A stretch of DNA of 26,497 nt from a virus, in IMG/VR virus record IMGVR_UViG_3300031463_000028, positions 1-26,497 of that record. One strand, 5' to 3'. The notes under the pieces are model-generated. The model did no database searches. It saw only the letters and a list, made by a program, of their open reading frames with translations, and had not been told where the DNA came from. Shown in pieces: positions 7,160 to 15,394 of this stretch (position 1 is the first letter of the stretch; each line of letters starts with the position of its first letter). The translations under genes and the position numbers were made by a program.

Positions 7160-10100
7160 ATGCGTCATAAAAGAACTCTCAACGAAGACCTTCAAATGAT
7201 GGGACTTACGGAGATGTTGCCGAAGGTTGTTTCCGTAGAACCGCAGACCGTTGAATCGTATATTAAGATGTGGGGGGATTCTGGCTATCGCATCGCTTTG
7301 GTGGAGGCCAAAACGGGAGATATTATTGAAAGTGATTTTGACTTAAAGCGATATCCGCAGCTCTTAGGGGAAAAGGTCTTGGTTGGCGGCCAAATTGTTG
7401 GTTCTCGTTTTAGTTTTAAGTTACACAGTGGTGGGTTGGAAGGAAAAAGAAACCTCCATGAGGGTAGGCAGGTTGAAGTGCGTGCTGGCACTTTGACCTG
7501 TTTTTATTGTGGAGCTAAGACATATACTGGCGACATCGATGCCATTATTGCGTGTTCCAATTGTTGCCTGCCTATTAACAGGCAGTTGGCCGAGTCAGTT
7601 GAGCTTGATGCTCTGGCCGAAGCGAGTGCGGGGAAGAAACTTTATTATGTCCAGGATAACATTGGCAAGGCAAAGTATGTTGTTAATTTCCATGATGGTA
7701 TAAAGACCCATGACGATGGTAGTCCCTTTTATGATGTTCGCACTTTCAGGAATAGGGTTGAGCGTGACCAGTTTGTTAAGGAGTTAGAGGCACGAGGTTA
7801 CAAGAAGGCGAGTTCTTGGGAGGAACGGCATGCTCAGTCTGAGCATAATGCTCAAGGGGAACCTGTCCATGAAGAGCGGGGCGAGTCAGGGCGTTTAGGT
7901 TTGAGAATGCGGGATGGGGCTGGCCCTCATAGTAAGACCGGAAGAAGAGAGCCTCTGATACATCGGGGTGGTGTTGCCGAAGTGTCGCATGAGGAGGCGA
8001 TACAGGCAGCTCAGGAAGTTCTGGATTCTGTCTATTCCAATTTTGATGATGAAATACCAGATGCGATAGATGCTGAAATACGGAAACAGTGTGATGCCCT
8101 GAAACGGAACAAGCGTCTGCTGTATAAATTGGCCGACGAGATTGAGTTTGCCTGGGGAGACAATCCGTCAGCCGAGGACTTGTATGCCGTTTTTATTGCT
8201 GACAAGGAAGGTGATGTTAGTTATGAATATTTTGGATGCCTTGATTTTTGGCCAGGTGCATCATATAGCCAGTATCCTTATCGTAGCTTTGTGTCCATTC
8301 CATCGTCTGTAGCCGAGGCGGATGATTTTGATGGCCACGAAAGACGATTGGCGTTCGAGAAACCGAAGCCTGATCCAGATAAGTTGCTGCTTGAGAAACG
8401 ACGGAAAATCCGTCAGATTCGTCGTCGATGGATGGAGGCCCGTGAACGCACTGATCGTGACCAGTTTTTCAAACCAGGCATGAAGAAACCAGAGCCTAAG
8501 AAGCAGGGTGATAAAGAGCCGAAAGAGCCGACTAAAGCTTTCAACGAGAAAAATAAGGTTGTCGAGGGTATTGAGAAACGGGGGCAGTTTCAGAGGGACT
8601 CCTTAGGTGGGTGGAAGAGGCGGTATGCACTGAGGGAGAAAAGTGAGGCCGATGAGCCGATTGCCAAAATAAATGATAGCCATTACTCATTGGAGTTGGA
8701 GGACGGGAAATACAAGTATTCGCTCGGTAACTTTTCGGATAGTGGATGGTATTGGAGCGGTGATTCTGATGATGATACGATGTTGCTGTTTCTTTACCGC
8801 TTAGCAAATTCAGGAGTGTGGAATACTGATGTTAAGAAACAGTTACTGGCGTTTGAGGGTTTATCTGACTATTTCAAGAAAATTCGTAACAATGAGAACG
8901 AACTCAAGGAGTTGGCCCATGCTGTCGCAGGCGACAATGTTACATTCTATTTTGGGCATGGCTTCTGGGACTTGTTCGACGATTATGAGGTTGATGATGT
9001 TGAGGCTGTTGAAAGAGAAGTCATAGCCGATGTTGTTAAGGAGTTGAAGAAGCAAGTCCCCAGCGAACTGTCTGCCTTTCTGGATTGGGCGAGCAAAGCT
9101 GACCGTAATGATTGGCTTTATTCTATTTGGAGTGATGCCGTTAATAGGCATGCCACCGAGAGGCCGAACGATAAGGATGAGGGTGTCACCATCCACGGTC
9201 GGCTGATAACTGAGGAAAGTTTTCGGCGGCTGAGATATGGCAAGAAGAAGCGGCGGGGAACAAAGAGTGTTGACTTGGTAAAGCGGGTCGGTGAGCAGGT
9301 TGACTTGATTACTGACTTGAAGGTGTTGACCGAAGAGAAGGAATCTAAGATTACTAAACGAATGGTTGAGGACTTCCAAGCCATTATCAATGTCGTAGGC
9401 AAGAACTTGAAGTATATTGTTGAATCCGAGAATGATGAAATTAGCGATAAAAAGAAGTCCAAGGCGGCAAAACGGCTGAAGAATATTGAAGCCCTGAAGA
9501 TTCAGGTTGGTGATGTAGTTTCAAAATTAGAGGGTGGAGACGAAGTAACAGTCAACGATATTCTGCCAATCATCTCTGCCCTCATCGGAGTGCTGGAGGA
9601 ATATGTTGAAATTGCCCAAGACATCTTGGATGTAGTTGGTGGCTTAGAACCAACTAAGCCAGAAAAGCCAGTATCGGATGAGCCGACTACTTTGACGACA
9701 ACTCCCGGCGGACAGCAACAGGATGTAGTCGGGGCAATGCAGGGGCAGGCTGTGACTTCGCCGACAGCCAGACATGGTGGTGTCGAATCCAGGCAGTATA
9801 AGGATAATCTGGCTGAAACATTTCCTGACGAGGGTTTTCCTTTAGAGAAATGTGGATTAGTCAAGATTGAGAAGGATGGGTATTACGGCCTAAAAAACAA
9901 AGATGGCGAAGTCATCGCCAAGCCTATCTATCAGTGGATTGATGATTTCGTCAATGCCAATGGTATGGTGCAGGTGAGACACAGGGACGGGAGGTCTGGA
10001 GCAATCGAGGTGTTTACTGGGGAAGAGGAGCTTCAGGAATCTGCTTGGAAGGAGATATCTGATAATAGTGGCAATTTGGTGCTGATTTCTTATCAGACTC

Positions 10101-10642
10101 CTGTGGCTGCTCGTATCGGAGGGAAATACTACAGAACTAGTAAGAGATATTCGGTCACTACATCAAAACATATTAACCAGTGGCTTAGAAAATATGGGGC
10201 AGAAGGGAAGGCCGAGGTCAAGCCTCCAGAGTTTTTCGAGAGTTTGATAAAGATTTCTCATGGCGAGATTTCTACTCCAACCAATGACTCGCAAGGGTCA
10301 GATGGCATGGAGCACTCGTCAGAAATTTCATTGGGTGAGGCTATTGAGGGTTGTCCCTCATTTATAAAGAAGAAGGACAGTTCGACTTTGCTTTTTAGAA
10401 GCAGACGGGGGGTGCATGAAGTTTCGGCAAAAGACTTGGTGGATTATTTGGTGACTGAAAGAAACAATACATCTGGCATCAGTAAACTTGGTTCTATTGA
10501 AGGTAAGAGTAGTTTAATTGCCAATTTATATCACAGTTTGCTGGAGGCATTTAAGAAGGTAAATGCACGGCAACTGGTGCAGGAATGCCAAAGGCGAGGC
10601 TTAAAATCTGTGTTTGCTGAAAATCTGGATGAAGCTAAGTAG
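7160..10642 (+). CDS. Large unknown virion/morphogenesis protein with zinc-ribbon-like motif and WG repeat
   Basis: A 1160-residue protein of unknown function. I start it at ATG 7160, five codons into the open frame, because AAGGAGA precedes that ATG. Visible parts: a four-Cys cluster C114-x2-C117 ... C132-x2-C135 that looks like a zinc ribbon; a segment at about 160-217 (YVVNFHDGIKTHDDGSPF onward) that reads as a compact domain; a long charged helical middle rich in K, E, D and R; a linker rich in P, T and G (near 830-860); and at about 894-955 a WG-type repeat (GYYGLKNKDGEVIAKPIY). Position between portal and protease matches T4 core genes, so a prohead-core or internal head role is possible but unproven. 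It is the first gene behind the promoter at 7074. Confidence 0.6.
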   Translation: MRHKRTLNEDLQMMGLTEMLPKVVSVEPQTVESYIKMWGDSGYRIALVEAKTGDIIESDFDLKRYPQLLGEKVLVGGQIVGSRFSFKLHSGGLEGKRNLHEGRQVEVRAGTLTCFYCGAKTYTGDIDAIIACSNCCLPINRQLAESVELDALAEASAGKKLYYVQDNIGKAKYVVNFHDGIKTHDDGSPFYDVRTFRNRVERDQFVKELEARGYKKASSWEERHAQSEHNAQGEPVHEERGESGRLGLRMRDGAGPHSKTGRREPLIHRGGVAEVSHEEAIQAAQEVLDSVYSNFDDEIPDAIDAEIRKQCDALKRNKRLLYKLADEIEFAWGDNPSAEDLYAVFIADKEGDVSYEYFGCLDFWPGASYSQYPYRSFVSIPSSVAEADDFDGHERRLAFEKPKPDPDKLLLEKRRKIRQIRRRWMEARERTDRDQFFKPGMKKPEPKKQGDKEPKEPTKAFNEKNKVVEGIEKRGQFQRDSLGGWKRRYALREKSEADEPIAKINDSHYSLELEDGKYKYSLGNFSDSGWYWSGDSDDDTMLLFLYRLANSGVWNTDVKKQLLAFEGLSDYFKKIRNNENELKELAHAVAGDNVTFYFGHGFWDLFDDYEVDDVEAVEREVIADVVKELKKQVPSELSAFLDWASKADRNDWLYSIWSDAVNRHATERPNDKDEGVTIHGRLITEESFRRLRYGKKKRRGTKSVDLVKRVGEQVDLITDLKVLTEEKESKITKRMVEDFQAIINVVGKNLKYIVESENDEISDKKKSKAAKRLKNIEALKIQVGDVVSKLEGGDEVTVNDILPIISALIGVLEEYVEIAQDILDVVGGLEPTKPEKPVSDEPTTLTTTPGGQQQDVVGAMQGQAVTSPTARHGGVESRQYKDNLAETFPDEGFPLEKCGLVKIEKDGYYGLKNKDGEVIAKPIYQWIDDFVNANGMVQVRHRDGRSGAIEVFTGEEELQESAWKEISDNSGNLVLISYQTPVAARIGGKYYRTSKRYSVTTSKHINQWLRKYGAEGKAEVKPPEFFESLIKISHGEISTPTNDSQGSDGMEHSSEISLGEAIEGCPSFIKKKDSSTLLFRSRRGVHEVSAKDLVDYLVTERNNTSGISKLGSIEGKSSLIANLYHSLLEAFKKVNARQLVQECQRRGLKSVFAENLDEAK

Positions 10643-10653
10643 GGGTAATAATA

Positions 10654-12060
10654 ATGAAGTGTAAATTACTAATGGAGTCTCCTATTACTAAGGGAACAAT
10701 TATTGATGTCGGTGCTCCAGTCGTTCTGCAGCTTGTTGAAGACCAGCAGACTGGAAAAACTAAAGCCAGGGGAACATTTGCTCTTGCAGATACACCGACC
10801 AGTAATCGTCGCATCTATCCGAGACGATTGTGGGAAAGGGAAACGGGAAAACTCCAGAAGGCCATTGAGGAACGCAAGCTCTTTGGGACACTTGACCATC
10901 CAGAGGATGGCCGCACTCGGTTGAGCGAGGTTTCTCATATTATTACCAAGCTTTATCTTGATGGTAATCAAGTTATCGGCGAGGCTGAAATCCTGGATAC
11001 TATTCCTGGCCAGAACCTCAAGGCTATTATTAAGGCCGGTGGTCGGGTGGGTGTGAGTTCTCGTGGTGTTGGCTCGACACAAACTGTCGAAGAGGGAGAA
11101 TTGGTGCAGGATGACTATAATCTGACTACATTTGATTTTGTGGCTAATCCTGCTGAGTCCTCGGCATATCCTAAAGTGGTGGTGGAAGAAAAACTTAATA
11201 CAGGAGAAGGAGAGATGGCATCTGAAGAAAAACAAAAACTTATTGATGAGGCGATTGTCGCTGCGACAGCTACACTGAAAGAGCAGTATGAGCAGGAAAA
11301 GGTTAGGTTGCTCAGTGAGGCTGACGCCATGAAGAGGCAGATAAGTGACTTGTCTCATGCTTTAGAGGAGGCAAAACTTGCTCTTAAGCATTTGGGCATG
11401 ACTACATTTTTGACTGGCTATCTAACTGAGCAAGACAATAAGGAGGCTATTACGGAGTTGGTGGGTGATGTGATGCTTTACGAAAACACCGATGCTTTGA
11501 AAGCAAAGGTAGATGCTATTCGCAAAAATATTCCGCCTAAACCTAAGGCTATGGTCGAGGAGAAGGTTGATATCAAGGCTTTGACCGAAGACTTGGGTAT
11601 TATTAGGGGACAAATCATTTCCTTGAAAGAAGAGAGGGATACTCTGAGCCAAAAGGTTCGGGAACAGGAGAAGTCAATGCAGTTGATTGCGGCTGAAAAG
11701 GCCAGACTGGAGGAAGAGCTCGGCACATCGATTGCCTTGGCGAAGAATCTGGGCTTGCGGGCATACATGGAGCGAAGGCTTTATGGTAATCCAAGAGCTG
11801 AGCGGGTGAGAAGGATGTTCGAGGAGCAGCAGCCTGATACTAAAGAGAAGGTTGACTCGCTTATCGAATCGGTCAAGACGCCTTCGTCCGAGTTTATCCA
11901 TATTAGGAAGGGACTTGGACGTGCGGTGAGGCCGGTGCAACCGGAGAGTCTTGAAGAGGGGGCTGAGAGCGGTGAGGGGGATGTCCAGGCTCTCAACGAA
12001 GAACTCAAAAACATTGGGGTGTCGGTCGAAATGATAAAAAACCTTTCTGGGACACAGTAG
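10654..12060 (+). CDS. Prohead protease fused to scaffold-like coiled coil
   Basis: A 468-residue protein with two parts. Residues 1 to about 180 resemble T4 gp21-type prohead proteases (peptidase S77 group): LFGTLDHPEDGR places a catalytic-type His at 82, RVGVSSRGVGS a catalytic-type Ser at 135 or 136, and TFDFVANP gives D161 in the expected following strand. Residues 188 to about 400 are a long charged coiled coil (EEKQKLIDEAIVAATATLKE and beyond) typical of a capsid scaffold or core protein, ending in a looser acidic tail. Such a protease would digest the scaffold and trim head proteins before DNA packaging. Stop of the previous gene is 11 bases upstream, and AGGGGT serves as binding site. 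A strong internal start at 11215 may make free scaffold. The protease call is good; the scaffold role is inferred from coiled-coil character and position. Confidence 0.85.
   Translation: MKCKLLMESPITKGTIIDVGAPVVLQLVEDQQTGKTKARGTFALADTPTSNRRIYPRRLWERETGKLQKAIEERKLFGTLDHPEDGRTRLSEVSHIITKLYLDGNQVIGEAEILDTIPGQNLKAIIKAGGRVGVSSRGVGSTQTVEEGELVQDDYNLTTFDFVANPAESSAYPKVVVEEKLNTGEGEMASEEKQKLIDEAIVAATATLKEQYEQEKVRLLSEADAMKRQISDLSHALEEAKLALKHLGMTTFLTGYLTEQDNKEAITELVGDVMLYENTDALKAKVDAIRKNIPPKPKAMVEEKVDIKALTEDLGIIRGQIISLKEERDTLSQKVREQEKSMQLIAAEKARLEEELGTSIALAKNLGLRAYMERRLYGNPRAERVRRMFEEQQPDTKEKVDSLIESVKTPSSEFIHIRKGLGRAVRPVQPESLEEGAESGEGDVQALNEELKNIGVSVEMIKNLSGTQ
11215..12060 (+). CDS. Possible nested scaffold protein from internal start
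   Basis: An in-frame ATG at 11215 (codon 188 of the protease gene) follows the very strong binding site GGAGAAGGAGAG, exactly at the border between the protease domain and the coiled coil. Starting there gives a 281-residue protein made of only the scaffold-like part. Nested protease/scaffold genes are known in other phages (lambda C and Nu3). The site and its position are seen directly; its use is inferred. Confidence 0.5.
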   Translation: MASEEKQKLIDEAIVAATATLKEQYEQEKVRLLSEADAMKRQISDLSHALEEAKLALKHLGMTTFLTGYLTEQDNKEAITELVGDVMLYENTDALKAKVDAIRKNIPPKPKAMVEEKVDIKALTEDLGIIRGQIISLKEERDTLSQKVREQEKSMQLIAAEKARLEEELGTSIALAKNLGLRAYMERRLYGNPRAERVRRMFEEQQPDTKEKVDSLIESVKTPSSEFIHIRKGLGRAVRPVQPESLEEGAESGEGDVQALNEELKNIGVSVEMIKNLSGTQ

Positions 12061-12121
12061 ATATGATTCGCATCGAAAGACCCCAACAATACTTACAACA
12101 TTAATAGAAGGAACTACTATT

Positions 12122-13588
12122 ATGGCAGAACAACGCAAACTCAATCCATTCGTCAATCCGTTGACGGACGAGGGTTATGTCGGCTACTGTCGGAAGAAGT
12201 GGCAGCCTCTTATGGAGTCTACTTGGAGTGATTCGCTTCAGCGGACAATGGCCATTCTTTTTGAGAACCAGGCTCGTTCATCTGAAGCACAACTCAAGAA
12301 GTTACATGAGGACAGCACCACAACTGGAGATTTGGCATCCTATGTCAAGTATCTGTTCCCGACTGTCCGTAGGGTGTGGCCCACACTCATAGCCAATGAT
12401 ATTGTTAGTGTCCAACCCATGAGTGCCCCGATTGGTGGTGTGTCGTATTTCAAAGCGATGTTTAACACCAACAAGGGGAGCATCTCGGCTGGGCAGGAGA
12501 TGATTACTAATGATGTGTTTTCTCGTTGGTATTCGTCTGACTATGTCGACGGTGAGTTGGTAGGATTGGGGGCGGGCGCACCTTTTACGGGCACTATTGA
12601 CTTCTATCCTATTATCAAGCACGGGACGACTGGCTATGCCTCGTCTTACTATTTCACTGTGACCTATACCGTCGGCGGAGTCCTTAAGACTGCTATTGAC
12701 CGAGATGGCGATGGTAAACTGTATGACGGAGCTACTGAAGTTGGCACTATCGATTATACTGGCACTAGCGACCAGCTCGTTTTGACCGTCAGCCCTGACA
12801 GCGGGACTGCTGTAACGGCTTACTACCGTTACAATATGGAAATGAATACTAAAATTCCGGAAGTCAGTTTGCAAATTCAGCTTGACGAGATTCGGGCTGG
12901 GAGCCGGAAGTTGAAGACTATGTGGTCGAGCGAAGCCGCCGAGGATGTCAAGGCCCTCTATGGGTTGGATGCCGAGGGTGAACTGGTATCAATGGTGGCA
13001 TCGGAAATCGCTCTGGAAATCGACCGGGAAATTATTATGGATATTGCCAGTGTTGTAGATGATGTGGCCAAACTTGAGTGGGATATGGATGTGCCTGACG
13101 GCATCTCCGAGGTTGCTCATTTCCGCTCTATACTGACCAAGCTCAGCAACATGAGCAATATTATCCATAAGCGGTCATTCCGACAGCCGGGCAACTGGAT
13201 TGTTTGCTCACCGGAAATCTCCAGTATTTTCGACCAGTTTGCTACTCATGGCGATTATCGTCCTATTCTGGCCGGGGCTGACAAGGACGCCCGTGCCCCC
13301 GTGCAGCCCCCGCAGAATGCTGGCGTTTATTTTGCTGGAACACTCCAGTCTCGGTGGGCAGTTTATGTTGACCCGTTCTTCCCCAAGAACGAACTTATTA
13401 TGGGTCTGAAAGGGGCTACTTTTATGGATGCCGGCTATGTGTATGCTCCGTATATTCCGCTCCAGCTCACCCCGACATTCCTTGACCCCGCTGATTTCTC
13501 TATGCGTAAGGGTTTGCGGACTCGTTACGCCAAGAAGCTTGTGCGGTCGGAGTTCTATGCCAAGTTGACGGTCAATCACATGCCGTAA
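12122..13588 (+). CDS. Major capsid protein (T4 gp23-like)
   Basis: A 488-residue capsid shell protein. The N-terminus (AILFENQARS, LFPTVRRVWP, IANDIVSVQPM) and C-terminus (GNWIVCSPEISSIF, YVDPFFPKNELIMGLKG, YAPYIPLQLTPTF, RTRYAKKLV) carry the motifs of the gp23 family, which has an HK97-like fold and forms the hexamers of the head. Residues about 150-240 are an inserted beta-rich domain that resembles one in the tail sheath protein of this phage (DGDGKLYDGATEVGTIDY). Unlike T4 gp23, no obvious long N-terminal propeptide is seen before FENQ, which lies near residue 47. AGAAGGA stands upstream of ATG 12122. It follows the protease/scaffold gene after 61 bases and is followed by a stable hairpin. 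Confidence 0.93.
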   Translation: MAEQRKLNPFVNPLTDEGYVGYCRKKWQPLMESTWSDSLQRTMAILFENQARSSEAQLKKLHEDSTTTGDLASYVKYLFPTVRRVWPTLIANDIVSVQPMSAPIGGVSYFKAMFNTNKGSISAGQEMITNDVFSRWYSSDYVDGELVGLGAGAPFTGTIDFYPIIKHGTTGYASSYYFTVTYTVGGVLKTAIDRDGDGKLYDGATEVGTIDYTGTSDQLVLTVSPDSGTAVTAYYRYNMEMNTKIPEVSLQIQLDEIRAGSRKLKTMWSSEAAEDVKALYGLDAEGELVSMVASEIALEIDREIIMDIASVVDDVAKLEWDMDVPDGISEVAHFRSILTKLSNMSNIIHKRSFRQPGNWIVCSPEISSIFDQFATHGDYRPILAGADKDARAPVQPPQNAGVYFAGTLQSRWAVYVDPFFPKNELIMGLKGATFMDAGYVYAPYIPLQLTPTFLDPADFSMRKGLRTRYAKKLVRSEFYAKLTVNHMP

Positions 13589-13631
13589 CGAGCGAGTAAT
13601 TTGGGTCACCGTAATGTGACATCTGAAACGA

Positions 13632-13679
13632 CAGCCACAGGCAAGATTGATGGAGCATTTCCTCTCTTGCCTGTGGTTG
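13632..13679 (+). other. Stable stem-loop behind the capsid gene
   Basis: Bases 13632-13646 pair with 13665-13679 in a 15-bp stem (one G-U pair in RNA form) around an 18-base loop; the inner 12 bp are perfect (CCACAGGCAAGA with TCTTGCCTGTGG). There is no U run after it, so it is not a classical intrinsic terminator. It may stabilise the end of the capsid mRNA or reduce read-through into later genes. Confidence 0.7.
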
Positions 13680-13699
13680 CAAAAATGGAAAGGAGCAAA

Positions 13700-14200
13700 A
13701 TGTCAGAAAATAAAGGAAGGAAAATCCGTCGATTTGTGAAGAGTCCAAAGAAGGCTGTTATACATATTGACGGTCGGCACATATCCAGTAAGGATGTTGT
13801 GTTTGAGGGAGATAAATATCTGCCAGAAGTGGCAGCGGGTCGCCTAGTGGAGATCGAACCCCGCTATGAGATATCTACCGAAGAACCGAAGCAATCGATC
13901 CAAGGGAGAAAGTCTGATGAGGGGCTGTATCAGGCGGAGGCGGACAGTCACGATGGGCGGGCAAGTGGTGCGTCGGTCGTTAGGAATGACACAGGTGACC
14001 GGGCAGAGGGGGGGGAAATTGACGACAGCAAGTCAAATAATAGCCAGAGTCAAAGTCAGAATGGCGAAGGTCAGGGGCAGGGGGGAGGCAGCAGGAGCAA
14101 GTTTGTCGAAGACAAAAAATTAGCAAAGCATGTCGAGTCGCAGCCTAGTGCCCGCCAGGAAACAGGCAAGAGGGGTGATAGGAAAGGTCGTCGTAGGTAA
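13700..14200 (+). CDS. Small basic, Q/S/G-rich protein of unknown function
   Basis: A 166-residue hydrophilic protein. The frame opens at TTG 13601, but that would run through the hairpin; ATG 13700 follows GGAAAGGAGC and is the better start. Residues 1 to about 70 are basic and may fold (KIRRFVKSPKKAVIHIDGRH, then a short beta-like stretch VVFEGDKYLPEVAAGRLVEI), resembling the short head-to-tail or capsid-associated proteins that often follow capsid genes. From about residue 75 it is low complexity: D, E and G, then a run of S, Q, N and G (SNNSQSQSQNGEGQGQGGG) and a KR-rich end. No family recognised. It is likely a flexible head-associated or decoration protein, but that is a guess from position. 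Confidence 0.5.
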   Translation: MSENKGRKIRRFVKSPKKAVIHIDGRHISSKDVVFEGDKYLPEVAAGRLVEIEPRYEISTEEPKQSIQGRKSDEGLYQAEADSHDGRASGASVVRNDTGDRAEGGEIDDSKSNNSQSQSQNGEGQGQGGGSRSKFVEDKKLAKHVESQPSARQETGKRGDRKGRRR

Positions 14201-14206
14201 TATTCT

Positions 14207-14920
14207 ATGACTGAGGCTGAACTTAAAGCATCTATCCTTGCTCGGCTTGGTTATCCCACCGTCTGTGTCGAGTTGAAAGATGAAAATTGGGCGGAAGTGT
14301 TTGCTTCAACAACCCGTTGGTTTAATGCAAGGGTTGGTTTGTTGAAGCGAGCTCCGCTTCAGATTTCTAATACAGTCGGCCAGTATGTGTTGCCGGATGA
14401 GGTTAAAGATGTGGTCAATGTCTGGTTTCCTGGATTGGACTTTATGACCTCATTTAGTTTTGATATGCCGTTTTATATTCTATGGCAGTTGCCACACGGA
14501 TGGGCTAGGAGCGGCCAGAGATTTTCTGGTTTGGTTGAGCGTCTTCAATATCTGGAGACAGCTCAGCGTATTTTAGGTGGCCCCGCCTGGGACTATGAGG
14601 TAGCAACTCATATATTGACTATTGCTTCGCCTGTAAGTGCGGAAGATGCCAGTTTGCTTATCTACGAGTATACGGCTGTTGCTACCAAGATTGATGATAT
14701 CCAAAAACTTAATGATATCCAACTCTATTTTGACTATGCTCTGGCAACGGCGATGATTATGCTTGGTCGTATTCGTAGCAAGTATAGTGACCTGCCCGCA
14801 GCTCAAGGCACTGTTACACTGGATGGACAGAAACTTCTGGATGAGGGGCTGGCGATGTTGGAAAAATGCGAAGAGCGGGCATTCAGCCACTCAGATATGC
14901 CGATGTTTCTGACTGGATAG
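14207..14920 (+). CDS. Putative neck/head-completion protein
   Basis: A 237-residue protein starting at ATG 14207, six bases after the previous stop. It opens with a helix (MTEAELKASILARLGYPTVC) like head-tail adaptor proteins, followed by mixed strands, a YVLPDEVKDVVNVW segment, and a C-terminal helical region (YFDYALATAMIMLGRIRSKY, then a DGQKLLDEGLAMLEKC helix). This overall layout matches neck proteins seen behind capsid genes in T4-like and jumbo phages, where they dock under the portal. I cannot tie it to a named T4 protein. The call rests on layout and context, not on a diagnostic motif. Confidence 0.45.
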   Translation: MTEAELKASILARLGYPTVCVELKDENWAEVFASTTRWFNARVGLLKRAPLQISNTVGQYVLPDEVKDVVNVWFPGLDFMTSFSFDMPFYILWQLPHGWARSGQRFSGLVERLQYLETAQRILGGPAWDYEVATHILTIASPVSAEDASLLIYEYTAVATKIDDIQKLNDIQLYFDYALATAMIMLGRIRSKYSDLPAAQGTVTLDGQKLLDEGLAMLEKCEERAFSHSDMPMFLTG

Positions 14921-14932
14921 GAGGGAGAGGCT

Positions 14933-15394
14933 ATGAAGCAATGTTTAGAATGTAAAACAAAATTGGTTGAAATACTCCAGAATTTCAAGAGCGAGATGTT
15001 TGATATTCCGAAAAATTATATGGCAATTTTGGAGCTCAAGTTCGACTTAGTGTTGAAGCATTTTGACACTATCATTGAACATTCCGATGACCGAGGTCTG
15101 GTTGATTATGCTTGGTTGCGTGACGACACAATCAGAGTCGCCGCTGAAATAGACAAGCAACTTTTAGAGATTAGTCCAGATGTGGCTTCTATTTTTATCT
15201 CTTGCCATGCACCGAACACTAAGGCTTATCTTGAGCGTTTGGAGGCATTTGCCTATCAGGACAGTGGGAAACTTTCTATTAATGTGATAATGCTGGAATT
15301 GAAGAAGTTATTGCGGCGTTCCTGTAATGATTTTGCTGAAGCATATATGATGAAAAGGCTAAGAGAATATAGTCTTCTTGGGGCTGTCGCATGA
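14933..15394 (+). CDS. Unknown helical protein with N-terminal CxxC
   Basis: A 153-residue protein, well supported as a gene by GGAGGGAGAGG before ATG 14933 and by an ATGA overlap with the next gene at its end. It begins MKQCLECKTK (a single CxxC pair), is mostly helical with many L, E and K, and has no membrane segment. No family recognised. Its place in a neck/tail operon suggests a structural or assembly role, no more. Confidence 0.5.
   Translation: MKQCLECKTKLVEILQNFKSEMFDIPKNYMAILELKFDLVLKHFDTIIEHSDDRGLVDYAWLRDDTIRVAAEIDKQLLEISPDVASIFISCHAPNTKAYLERLEAFAYQDSGKLSINVIMLELKKLLRRSCNDFAEAYMMKRLREYSLLGAVA

Noticed and set aside
10669-11358. 229-codon open frame on the minus strand, and other long antisense frames
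   Set aside because: It lies opposite the protease gene, has no recognisable family pattern or good binding site, and reads as a shadow of + strand codon use.
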